Shown here piece after piece: positions 13,601-22,863 of a DNA stretch of 64,000 nt (position 1 is its first letter; each line of letters opens with the position of its first letter). The position numbers were made by a program, and so were the translations under genes. Under the pieces are notes generated by a model. The model was not told the DNA's origin and searched no databases. It was given only the letters and a program-made list of their open reading frames with translations. The DNA lies in assembly GCA_958450365.1 (NCBI GenBank), contig CAUEEP010000749.1, positions 124,001-188,000 of the forward strand, written 5' to 3'. The DNA is from Mesorhabditis belari. Its lineage: Eukaryota > Nematoda > Chromadorea > Rhabditida > Rhabditidae.

Positions 13601-16600
13601 ATAAACTGTGTAAGTGAAATCATTTTCATTTACTAGTTATTTTCGCATTTGAACTTATACAATTTTGTTTTATTTACTCATTGCTTAAACATTTTAATAC
13701 AAGATTAAGGTTCTTGTAACATTGCAACAACATTACATTACAACAACTCTCTTGTCTAGACTGTGCTCCTCTCAAATCAAATCTTTCAAATCATGTTGTC
13801 TAAAAAAGTCCCTTTTCTTACCGCGCTTTCTTAGCTTTACAATTCAAGTATGCTCCCGTTTCGTTCTACGGAAGCGAACTCACGTCCGAAACGTCAATGG
13901 CTCTGGTATTACCCATCCTATCGTTCATTCTACTCGATGTTCTACACTCCGTACAGCTACAGCTACTCGCAGGTTGTGAAAATTGCGAAAATCAGTATAG
14001 GGTCAGGCTTTAATCAAAAAAGCAATAAAAGGCAGATTTTTCGGTACTAATCAGTTACACACCCCATCAAGTACGGTCATTTACCCCAAACTCACGCTTT
14101 TGTGATAGAGCTGAGTTCAGGGGCGTTGCACTTGTCCCAAGAAGTACATACTTGGTGTGATTTTTGGTGTGATCGCCAATAGGTGTACAACGGAAAATTG
14201 CCGTATCTCGGTCAATTTTCCACTGGACACCTATTGACAATCACACCGAAAATGCACATGTCTAGTACATACTATAGTTATCTACTGTGCACCTCCTAAT
14301 ACATGCGCAGCGCCTACCTGGATAGCTTGGCTTTTAGGAGCGTATACCATATTCTCACTATTAGTATGGCGCTGAACGATTTTTTAACCCTCTTCGGCAC
14401 GATTCTTTCCACGCCTGGCTAGCCGGCTTTGGGCGGGAGGTGTATAACCATCCTTAATGCAATCGGGGTGCATAACCGACCAGTAGATTTTTGTTTCTGG
14501 GCTCACCAGGTCTAGCTTCTTTTGCCAGTGCCGTTATTTGAGTAAAAATCGTACAACTCTTTGCCAGTTTTTGTCGTCTGGACATGTTGTGATTCTTTTT
14601 AGACGGACACACTTTCACCGGAGGACTTCCAGCATAATAGAAAACAATTATGCGGGACATCACTGCACCAGAATGCATTTGATCTGATTCTGTGACTCTG
14701 CATTCAATAAACACTTTATTTACTAAATGACCTGATTATTTTTTTTCCACCTATTGTTTTTTCAACGTAAATAATAACGTTTTCTTCTATAATACGACTT
14801 TATGTAAGGTAAAGTCTTGCCATAACAATTGGAATTATTCACTCGTATCCTTGTCTAAAACCTTACACAAGAATTGAACCTCGATTTCTTACAGAATTTT
14901 CTCTTATCTCTGATGGTCATGGGGTCTTGTTGCTTTTCTTTCTCTCTGTCTTTTTGGTTCACTATCTTTCAGTTGACCAACTTGCATAAGAATTCTTCAT
15001 TTCCCCTCAGGAGAGCGGTTTTCAGAAGCTTTCCTAAAACTCAAAGCCTAATGACAATCATTTAATTAAAAAATACTCGAAACTTCGAGTGTTTACAAGT
15101 TTTTTGAGGGTCAAAAACAGAATTTTCTATATATTGGTAACAATATTGGTGTCCTATAGATATTTGCCTGTACTCTGACACTTCTTGTTTGTCTTCTTGC
15201 CTTTCTCAGTCACAAATCTACATAGTTAGCCCATAACTTTTTGTAAAATTTCAAACTTTAATCCAATTATTCCATCAGAGGAAAGTGTTCTAGTCATTTC
15301 CCTTTTTCTTATCCTTGGCATCAATTTTTTCCGTTTTTTTTTCCCATTCCCCTTCTCTCTATATTCCCCACAATCGATGGGCTACAATATGCGCTCGTTT
15401 TTCTGAATTCTCTTCAAATTCTCCATTCCCTAATTTCCTTTCTCTGGCTATCATTGAATTCCCCAAATTTCCCTGAATATTGTTTCGACCCCCGAGTTTT
15501 CATAGCGTAAGCAGGGGCGCCTCTTTGCCCATTATGCTGCAAATATCTCTTGAAATAAATCGTTTAAGAATCACATGCCTTTTCGTTTCTGTTTTCTGTT
15601 TAGATTTAATCGTTCATTTGTTGGGAAGTGCACAAAAAAAGTGTGAAATTTTTGAGAATTCTCTCATCATAAAATTACTGTATTACTGTAAAAACGATTT
15701 GGTTGAAGCGAAAAAATGAAACGATCGATAAAACATAAAACAATGGTATAGAGATTTGGATAATAATATCCGTGTAATTATATCTAGACTTGGCTGAATA
15801 TTTGTAGCAAAATTACAGCCAAATTATTGGGTTGGGGAGAATGAGTCGGCGCCGAAATTTAAAGAAACTTTTTGCACCCATAAAACCTTCTTTAAATACA
15901 CGTTTTGTTTCATCAAAATGGTCGACTATTTCTTTACAAAATGGCTTTTGAGAGATTCCACAAAGCTTTTCTTTTTTGGGATTTTATGGATTCCCAAACA
16001 CAGCTAATCAAAATGACAAAAAGTCCGACTCATTGCTTGAACAGTTTCTTCCACATAAACCTCCTTTGGTGTTTATATAAAAAAAGATAGAGCACACTCA
16101 ATTACATAAGTTACCAAATTTTCAGGAAGATCCCTCCAACCGTTTACTCTAGATGACAGTTTATCGATTTTGTGAAAAAATGGTCTTCTGTTGAGCTGAG
16201 GCGCTGTTTGAGTTCTCTTTTAAATGTCATTTTGTAGAGAATTAGTTAACCTTTCTACTGATATCAAACGCTTTTCATTTGACAAAGTCTGCTAGAAGTT
16301 TTAGAAATCTCTTTCATTTTCGGCGCCGACTCATTCTCCCCAACCCAATATCTTATCTTCCACGGTCCAAGCAATTTCTCGTCAAAGTCCTAATTTTGGC
16401 GCAAATATACAATGTAAAATGAGTTAAAGGGTTTCTATGTCCTGATCGAGTCAATTATTTTCATACAATTTCAAATTACTGACCTTGATAGACTATGGTG
16501 AGCCGATTGTTGCATTTTTAATTGAACATTTCCCAAATGATCGAGCGTGTAAACTCCATTTATTGGATAAACCAAGTAACACGGCGGATATTTGTTTTGG

Positions 16601-18110
16601 CACACGAAATCCATCCAACTGACATAGGTTCGACCAGTCGTCTCCACGAAATGTATGAACCATTTTGTTTTCCATTTGACAGCAATCTAAAAAGAAGAAA
16701 ATGGCTAATGAAATTTCGGAATTCTTTGAATTTGGAACAGAAAGCTGTTTAGAGTACGATAGCAAAAAGGGCATGCTTTAGAAAAGTGCATTTCATTTGA
16801 ACTTTACATTTGAGCTTTTCTTACATAGCAGCAAACGGAGTAGAGTAGCAGCAAACAGAGCGACAAGCCGACAAGCTTTTTGGGCGCTTTTAAAACGAAT
16901 TGACTAAACGTTGCTCTCTTTTTAATAGTATTCTTTTTAAGATCTTGCATCAAAATGTGCAGAAAAGCAGCCTAGAGTACGGTAGTGAAGAAGCTACTAT
17001 TTTACTCCAGAATGGCCTAGTTTTCAGTCCAGTTTGACTAGATCGAAAAAAGCCGACTTTAACCAGGTCTCTATCCAGTTCGATTTGAGTTTTTAAAGTT
17101 AGGTTTTCCAATTTTTTGGCTAGATTGGCTAAGCGGCAATTTCTGCAATTGATTTGACTGCTCTGTGATTCTTTCTCAAGGTATCTTTTGGGTGTATTTT
17201 GAGTGGTGTCCTGGGTAATTATTGTGATTTTGTTTTGGCGCTATTCAACTGAATAAAGCATGTTATATAAGCTACTATTTTACTCCAGAATGCCCTAGTT
17301 TTCAGTCCAGTTTGACTCGATCGAAAAAAGCCGACTTTAACCAGGTCTCTATCCAGTTTTACTAGTTCGATTTGAGTTTTTAAAGTTAGGTTTTCCAAAT
17401 TTTTTTCACCTACTCTCAGAAGAAAATCGACGTCCTCGAGGTTTTCGCCAAAAAGCGACACGAAAACGAAAGAGATTTGCACGACTCTTTCGGCTTCTTT
17501 CCCATAACTGTCGGCTATGTATCGAGCCTTTTCCCGCAGATTGTCGATCAGTTTCTCTTCAGATGAGCTCAGGCTCTCCATATCGAAATGGAGAAGTTTT
17601 CCGATTCTTTGCCCCAATTCGATCCAATCCTCTTCGAGGTGTAAGTTGTAGGCAATGGATTTTTGTAATTGTTTGCCGATGAATTGTTGAAATTTCAAGG
17701 CAAACGATCGTTTTGAATTCAGAGTGGAATCGATTTGCTAAAATAGTAAATGAGCTTCACAAAAAAAATATTGCAACTTCGGTGACTAATAATGGGGAAT
17801 GGAAAAAGACTCACTCATCAACACAAAATAAATTTTTTGCATAAATTTTCACGCATTCCTAGTTCAAAATTACACTAGAAATCAGTTAAAACATAATTCA
17901 CACTGATCCGGGCACTCTGTCAAAAGTTACAGACTAAATAGAAAGTGTGGGGCACGATTTGGCGCCTACAACTTTTGAATCGTAGACTGAAATCCTTTTT
18001 TGGTTCTAGAACTTTGAAAATTTAACCATCTTGCTAGATTTTCCTTAGAAAAACAACTTTTTCGGTTGGCAATTTACCTGCGAAACATGATCAGTGTGGA
18101 GGTCCACCAT
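7695..18110 (-). CDS. Unidentified multi-pass membrane protein, split by the palindrome
   Basis: Six exons: 18137-18078 (5'UTR plus start), 17737-17414, 16686-16484, 10050-9668, 8497-8360, 7729-7695. Phases match at all five junctions (0, 0, 2, 1, 1), giving 371 residues. The ATG at 18110 lies 27 bases after TTCTCTAG, a likely spliced-leader acceptor. Residues 1-190 are soluble and largely helical, including the acidic stretch MESLSSSEEKLIDNLREKA, then IHFVETTGRTYVSWMDFVC. After about 195 there are four hydrophobic blocks: DYICGLGLMSGLLFSGYGLL, LLAIPCGIWAIGRSIYWLF, TITTFLASF to YGFSLAKW, and ALVLPILSFILLDVL, then a short tail HTFTGGLPA. I do not recognise the family. Intron 3 is about 6.4 kb and contains the whole right palindrome arm, so the pre-mRNA carries an inverted copy of its own exons 4-6. 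The assignment of exons 4-6 to this gene rests on phase and orientation only. Confidence 0.65.
8874..9145 (+). repeat. 12-base minisatellite (left arm copy)
   Basis: About 20 copies of ACTAACTCTGAG, the last few degenerate. It lies in an intron of the membrane-protein gene. The long open RLTL-repeat frame across it is a consequence of the unit length being a multiple of three. Confidence 0.95.
9385..9650. mobile_element. TACCGTA-type MITE, family A (left arm)
   Basis: Inverted ends TACCGTAAATACTTTAATAG and CTATTACAGTGTCTACGA enclose about 265 bases with no coding capacity, including an internal inverted pair around AAAAAATAGCT. It sits in the intron after exon 4 of the membrane-protein gene. 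Confidence 0.8.
10504..10726. mobile_element. TACCGTA-type MITE, family B (left arm)
   Basis: 223 bases with ends TACCGTATTTTCTCTAATAG and CTATTAGAGAAAATACGGTA; the GTGCACC next to each end is also inverted. Same family as 60761-60982. Confidence 0.85.
10763..10832 (+). pseudogene. tRNA-Ser-like sequence straddling the palindrome edge
   Basis: GCAGCGGTGGCCGAGTGG is a good acceptor/A-box start and GATTTGAATCCTC a weak B box, but the acceptor and T stems do not close, so this is not a working tRNA. The identical palindrome arm ends inside it at 10811; its first half is repeated inverted at 11521-11569. Confidence 0.6.
10900..11423. mobile_element. Mariner-like MITE, family D (palindrome spacer)
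   Basis: About 524 bases with TIRs starting TATTGGGTTGGGGAGAATGA, each followed by GTCGGCGCCGA; TA at both ends fits a Tc1/mariner target duplication. No transposase frame. Together with 98 bases of right flank it is a near-identical direct copy of 15835-16448. Confidence 0.85.
11606..11827. mobile_element. TACCGTA-type MITE, family B (right arm)
   Basis: Inverted palindrome copy of 10504-10726 with both ends intact. Confidence 0.85.
12681..12946. mobile_element. TACCGTA-type MITE, family A (right arm)
   Basis: Inverted palindrome copy of 9385-9650; the open frame of the exon 4 copy runs into it and stops inside the element. Confidence 0.8.
13182..13456 (-). repeat. 12-base minisatellite (right arm copy)
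   Basis: Reverse complement of the array at 8874-9145, with what appears to be the same copy number and the same degenerate end units. Confidence 0.95.
15835..16350. mobile_element. Mariner-like MITE, family D (intron copy)
   Basis: Second copy of the element at 10900-11423 with the same ends and the GGCGCC-containing subterminal bases. The following 98 bases, to GTCCTGATCG at 16448, are shared with the palindrome spacer. Confidence 0.85.
16985..17413. repeat. Direct repeat of about 120 bases beside exon 2 of the membrane-protein gene
   Basis: The segment from AAGCTACTATTTTACTCCAG through CAGTTCGATTTGAGTTTTTA at 16990-17115 recurs at 17270-17400. The second copy abuts the exon 2 donor (17413), the first lies mid-intron. 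Confidence 0.75.
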
Positions 18111-18137
18111 TTGCGCCACGGAAAGCAGTAGAAATTG

Positions 18138-18145
18138 CTAGAGAA
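18138..18145 (-). promoter_or_regulatory. Probable trans-splice acceptor of the membrane-protein mRNA
   Basis: TTCTCTAG on the minus strand followed by 27 bases and ATG. No upstream exon with an in-frame Met and donor was found, although one cannot be excluded. Confidence 0.35.
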
Positions 18146-19093
18146 GATTCCAAAGAATAGATAACACTAACAGATTTAATAAGTAAGATTTTTTTGAAAA
18201 TTATAAAAGAAAAAATAAGTTTATATGTAGTGTGAATCGATAGGGAAAGTCTAGAGTCATTGCCTAGATAAGCACTTTCGAGAATCGGAGAAAGAGAGAA
18301 AAGAACAACTTCTCAAAGAAAAAGAAAGAGATTGCTGACTATGAGTCATTAAGAGATAAGTTTCCTTGGATGCGAAATACTTGGCATACAAGAAATTGTG
18401 AAATAAACATTGTGGACTCATTGTGAGCTCAACATCGTGGACTCATTGTGAGCTCAACATTGTGAACTCATTGTGAGCTCAACATTGTGGACTCATTGTC
18501 AACTCAACATTGTGGATTCATTGTGAGCTCAACATTGTGGACTCATTGTCAACTCAAAATGGGATTTATGTGTCTTGTCTTGTCTATGTATAGAGATTGA
18601 ACCCAGACCAATAAAGTTTATCGTTTTTAAAAGTATTCTTTTTGTAATTCTTTGTATTTTATATTGCAGTTGTAATTCTTTTTTAAAAGAAAATAACAAA
18701 ATAGTAACTTTACGGTGGTTAAAAAGTGTGGATAGTTCAATGAAGATGATGTGTAGAATTCCCGTATTTCATTATGATGCGTTTATCCATACACAAGTTA
18801 TTGGTGGAGAGAGAAGTGATTTTAAAACAAATTAATTGAAATGAGCGACTGGACGAAGAGTAAAAGGGGCTCCTTTTAAGCACTCTGAGACATTGAATCA
18901 CAGTGTTTCAAAATATATACAAAGTTGGTTATAAGAACTATTCAAAGACAGAAATTGAGTCAATTTAGTTCACAGAACTAGACTTCATGTTGTTTCAAAA
19001 GATTTTTAAAAGCAATAGGGATGATTTTCCACTGGTACCGTTTGATTTGGCTGGTTGTAGTGAACGATTGAAATGTTCAGGTCACGTTGAAGG
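18146..19093. other. Intergenic between two minus-strand genes
   Basis: Contains a tandem repeat at 18408-18556 and otherwise AT-rich sequence without splice-bounded open frames. Confidence 0.5.
18408..18556 (+). repeat. Tandem repeat, about 24-base unit
   Basis: Six imperfect copies of ACATTGTGGACTCATTGTGA followed by GCTCA; some copies read GTCAACTC instead of GTGAGCTC. Confidence 0.85.
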
Positions 19094-19333
19094 TCACGGA
19101 CTCGGCGATACGCAAACTGCAACACACATTGGACAAGTTTTTGCGATGAGGATTCCGATAGGAGAAGCAGCAGTGAAACCGGAAGCTATTACCCCCATTG
19201 ACCCAATGACGAAGGCTGCTCCACATGCAGTCAAGCACGCAATGCAAGCGAGGGGCCCAGCCTCGACTTTGAGGACGAGTGGGCTCGCGAATAAAAGCAA
19301 AAGGAATAACATATGGCAGGCAGGGCCCTGCAT
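19094..19333 (-). CDS. Small secreted protein with two CxxCxxxC motifs
   Basis: One uninterrupted 79-codon frame with ATG at 19333 and TGA at 19094. Residues 1-25 form a clear signal peptide (basic/polar start, LFLLLLFASPLVL core, likely cut after VEA). The mature part of about 54 residues begins GPLACIACLTAC and ends CPMCVAVCVSPSP: six cysteines in two identical CxxCxxxC clusters, separated by a Gly/Ala/Ile-rich hydrophobic middle. Similar short hydrophobic Cys-rich secreted proteins occur in nematodes, but I cannot give a function. The middle could span a membrane. Codon use has C/G-ending codons like the other real exons here, whereas the longer plus-strand frame opposite shows no gene character. 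Confidence 0.75.
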   Translation of the reverse strand: MQGPACHMLFLLLLFASPLVLKVEAGPLACIACLTACGAAFVIGSMGVIASGFTAASPIGILIAKTCPMCVAVCVSPSP

Positions 19334-20459
19334 TTTGTTGAAAGTCTATGAATTTGCAGTAGAAACAATGACAAAACCCTTCCAGCGTTTGTTGTGCGCG
19401 GCTATAAGAGCTCTCTTTTCCTTGCAAAATCTTATTGTTGAACGTTTAAGAGTAAACATAAAATTGATTTCACAAGATGATATAGGTTTGTTTAACTGTT
19501 TTGATACAACTTAATTCCCTTCATACCAATGATGCCACTGATCCGATCGATGCTTAAGCTTATGAAAGCTTGGTTAATCATTCAGAAGTGAAGTCTTCGA
19601 AGGCTCAAAAGAGCTCAAAAGCTCAAAAGAGATGCTAATGACTGATTTCGTAACCGGTGTTTTCCCTAATGCCCATCTTTCTATCAATGTTGACATAGCT
19701 ATCCTATTTTGTGTGTTTTTCTCATGCAAGAGAGTAAGTGGGATAAACAGGCTTCTTATCAATTTGGAAAAAGCTAGAAAACTATACAAGTTTCTGTGAA
19801 TTTTCATATTTCTGCCGCTTTCTTGAATGAAAAAAAAGGTGGCACTGATTGAAGATGATTCCTCTTAATTGAATATAAGCTAGCAAAATAAAGCAAAGAA
19901 TCATACGGCAAAAACAACAACCGTAGCCACACTAAACATGAGAAACTTCAGATTCGAACCTGTTCCACCAACCTCGATCCCATTCTCAGCCGTTTCTTGG
20001 CCGGTTGCTCTGAAACTTTGTCTACAACCAGAGAATGCCAATTTTTATTTGTAAACAAAATTTCAGAGCAATTGGCCAAGAGATGGCTGAGAAGGCGAAG
20101 GTGGAATTAGGTTCGGGTTGAAATTTTTCCATTTCTAAGCCACACGACTCTCAGATAATGGAGAATGGAAAAGAAACTTTCTCTCTAGCCAGTATCCATA
20201 GAAAGACTATAATTAAATTGGCAAAAAAGACTCGTCAAAAAGCAGGAAATCAATCAGAAATCATCACAAAGTAGAGCAGTTAAAGAAATAGAATTGACCT
20301 AACGATATATTAGTGAGACCCTACAGACTGAAACTGAAGACATTTTTCATTGCTATCAACTATGTTGATATCATGGTTGATGCTATCATCAACCTAGGCA
20401 GGCTTAGGGGTATCGCGCATGTAATAGGAGATGCATACTATGATTGGGACCCCTTAGTA

Positions 20460-20735
20460 TACCGTAAAAACTCTAATAGAACGACCTTCTATAGCAGCGT
20501 TGCGTGGTCTAAGTTTACCCTCAAACAAACGCTCAGATCTCGACACCAGTACGTTTGTTTCTACGGGCTTGGGTATCAAATTAAAGTAGAGAGGATGAAT
20601 GATTTTTTGAGATGTAACACATATTATTAGCATTAACCAGCGCTTAGAAAACAATGATTGAAAAGCGGCAAAAAACCGATTTTTCAGCATTTTTCAATCA
20701 TTTTGTTCTAAGTGCTGGTTAATGCTAAAAATATG
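20460..20735. mobile_element. TACCGTA-type foldback element, family C
   Basis: Starts TACCGTAAAAACTCTAATAG and ends in a strong hairpin: AGCATTAACCAGCGCTTAGA near 20630 pairs with TCTAAGTGCTGGTTAATGCT near 20708, with TGATTGAAAA inner stems. No coding capacity. Confidence 0.75.
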
Positions 20736-20811
20736 TATTATATCTCAAAAAATAAACTTGTATTGTATTTGTATTTGTAAACTAACAAGGGAAGGTCAAC
20801 TGTTGTCAAAT

Positions 20812-21015
20812 CCCGTAAATATTCTAATAGAACGACCTTCTATAGCAGCGTTGTGTAGTCTAAGTTTACTCTCAAACAAACGCTCAGATCTCGACACCAG
20901 TACGTTTGTTTCTGTGCGCTTAGGTATCAAATCAAAGTAGAGAGGATGGGTGATTTTTTTTTTTGAGATATAATACATATTCTTAGCATGAATCAGCGTC
21001 TAGAAAAATGATTGA
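20812..21015. mobile_element. Family C element, second, truncated copy
   Basis: Begins CCCGTAAATATTCTAATAGA and follows the first copy closely through the CAGATCTCGACACCAGTACG core, but the terminal hairpin is cut short near 21015. Confidence 0.7.
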
Positions 21016-21433
21016 AAAGTGGCAAAAAAGAGCCGATTTTCGCAGGAAAGTTAACAGGATTAGCCGATAAATGTGTGATTTGCTTTAAATAAAAAAAAGA
21101 TTAACGATTAGGTTTAGCTTTTATTAGGCAAATTTGAAGCTTTGAAGCTTTGAAGCAAATTCGAATGGAAAAAAAATTAAATAACGCGAGCTTTTCAAAA
21201 TTTCTTAAAGAACAATTTGTAAATAAATAATAGAAGTTTTTCATAAAAAAAATCATAGATCAATTGGTCCATTATTGATTTTAAAAAAATAGCCTTTAAA
21301 AAACAGGACAAGACTTTCTGGAGAGCCATTTCTGGCCAACTCAAGCGCTTTAAAGTTTGCTTGCCTTGGTTTAGAGTTTACTAAATTCTACAGAGTTGTG
21401 AAATCTTTGTTTCCTTTCGTTCTTTAATCAGAA

Positions 21434-22010
21434 ATCATTTGATTTCAAGGGAAAATTCCTCAATCTTTGATCTGTTTTTGATGACTCATCCAGAAAAGCG
21501 GAAAATCCCTTAGGGATTCCCGAGTCAACAAACAAATGGGTGAACACACGTGAACAACTTTGTACGTTCTATTGAAATGAAAAGTGAATGAGTGAAAGGG
21601 TGAGGAAAGGGATATTGGCTCAGGCTCAGGCTTAGGCTTAGGCTTAGGCTTAGGAAAAAAGAAGGTCGATTTAGGATTACTCGACGTAAAAACAGCCGAT
21701 TGTTGATCGAGAAAAGCTTTGAGAACGAGAGAACAGAGTGCAATACATCTAAAACGTGTTCATTACTCTTAAAAGAATCTAAATTGTCAGAATTTAACAG
21801 AATCGTCTTTAAAAAATCAGTTTTTATTGGTTTGTACGGAAATTCTTTGCCGCCTGAAATTCCTGCCCGAGAAAATTCCTGAATCTTTGATCTGTTTTTG
21901 ATGACTCATCCAGACAAACCGGAAATTCCCTTAGGGATTCCCGAGTCAACAAATAAATGGGTGAACACACGTGAACAACTTTGTACGTTCTATTGAAAGA
22001 AAAAGTGAGT
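21434..22010. repeat. Direct repeat of about 130 bases, two copies
   Basis: AATCTTTGATCTGTTTTTGA to GAACAACTTTGTACGTTCTA occurs at about 21450-21573 and again at 21888-21994, with few differences; the telomere-like array lies between the copies. Confidence 0.8.
21613..21655 (+). repeat. Interstitial telomeric repeat (TTAGGC on plus strand)
   Basis: GGCTCA twice followed by about four GGCTTA units: the nematode telomere hexamer TTAGGC in the plus orientation. Confidence 0.8.
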
Positions 22011-22863
22011 GATTCAAAGATGATTTCGGTGATCTCTCTTTTTTGATCTCTCTTTTTTGGGTCATTTGATGTGTAACAAAAAGGGTGAGGAAAGGGATAA
22101 AAACTAGATAAATGAACGTTGCCAACGGGTAAAACAAAACCCACATTTCCTGGTTTTAAAATCAAAAAAACATTTGATTGATTTGAAAGTTTTTAACTGT
22201 TTCAACCAATTTTAACTAGACTAATCGGCTTTTTTGATTGTTTCAGCCAATTCTTGATCTTTAACCATACAAATTGACAAAGCTGGTCCTCAAAGCTGGT
22301 CAAAACCATACAAATAGACAAAGCTTGGCGCTCTTTTTGTTCTTTCCAAGTTTACTCAACTTATTCCAAAACAAAAAACAGTCAATCTTTCGTTTCGGGA
22401 AAAGTTGAAAATTGATTATAAGTGCTTTGAAGAACTTAAAATCCTCAAAAACCCTTATCATTTTCATATTCAAAATCTGTTTTAAACTATTTTCCTTTAA
22501 ATGACGATTTCTATTAAAAAAAGGTTTCAAAATTTTTGAATTTTTTGATTGAATTGAAATTTACTTCAACTTTTTATCTGTTAATTAATCTTTTTAATAA
22601 GATCCCCTTTACAAAATCTATTTATTAAAAAGATTAACACGTTGACGACATTGTCACCTGATGCTGTCTGACACATATTTGTTCGCCTGGGACATTGTCA
22701 CCTGATGTCAGGTGACAGTACCAAAATTGATTTTTTTGTGCATATTTATGTTTGCTGATGATGGATATTAAATAATTCAAAAACTTTGAAAACTTTTTTA
22801 ACTTAACAATCTTTAAGTTTATCTTTTTTTGTTTTATTATTTAACCAAAAAAAAACTTTAGAA

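Larger units (their letters stand above)
12281..14637 (+). pseudogene. Inverted duplicate of membrane-protein exons 4-6
   Basis: Exon copies at 12281-12663, 13835-13972 and 14603-14637 keep their splice sites, phases and the TAA stop, and the coding bases look unchanged from the left arm. They face the opposite way to the gene and lie inside its third intron, so they cannot be spliced into it. No promoter or first exons accompany them. They could be a silent conversion donor, or become functional if an inversion occurred. Confidence 0.75.
11521..15537. repeat. Right arm of giant palindrome
   Basis: About 4.02 kb, reverse complement of 6769-10811, separated from it by a 709-base spacer. It contains plus-strand copies of the membrane-protein exons 4-6, the inverted minisatellite and inverted copies of both TACCGTA elements. 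Divergence from the left arm rises outward beyond about 14260. Confidence 0.95.
19334..22863. other. 3.5 kb divergent intergenic region filled with repeats
   Basis: Lies between the divergently transcribed small secreted protein and galectin genes. It holds two family C foldback copies (20460-21015), a 130-base direct repeat (21434-22010), an internal telomeric array and AT-rich filler. From 22600 to 22730 CACCTGATG/GGTGACA words recur around GACATTGTC. No exon found. Confidence 0.55.

Noticed and set aside
18575..18625. GGTCTGGGTTCAATCTC on the minus strand as a tRNA T arm
   Set aside because: No A box or acceptor partner upstream.
18987..19514. 175-residue plus-strand frame opposite the small secreted protein
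   Set aside because: The minus strand has a signal peptide, regular cysteines and typical codon use; the plus frame has none of these.
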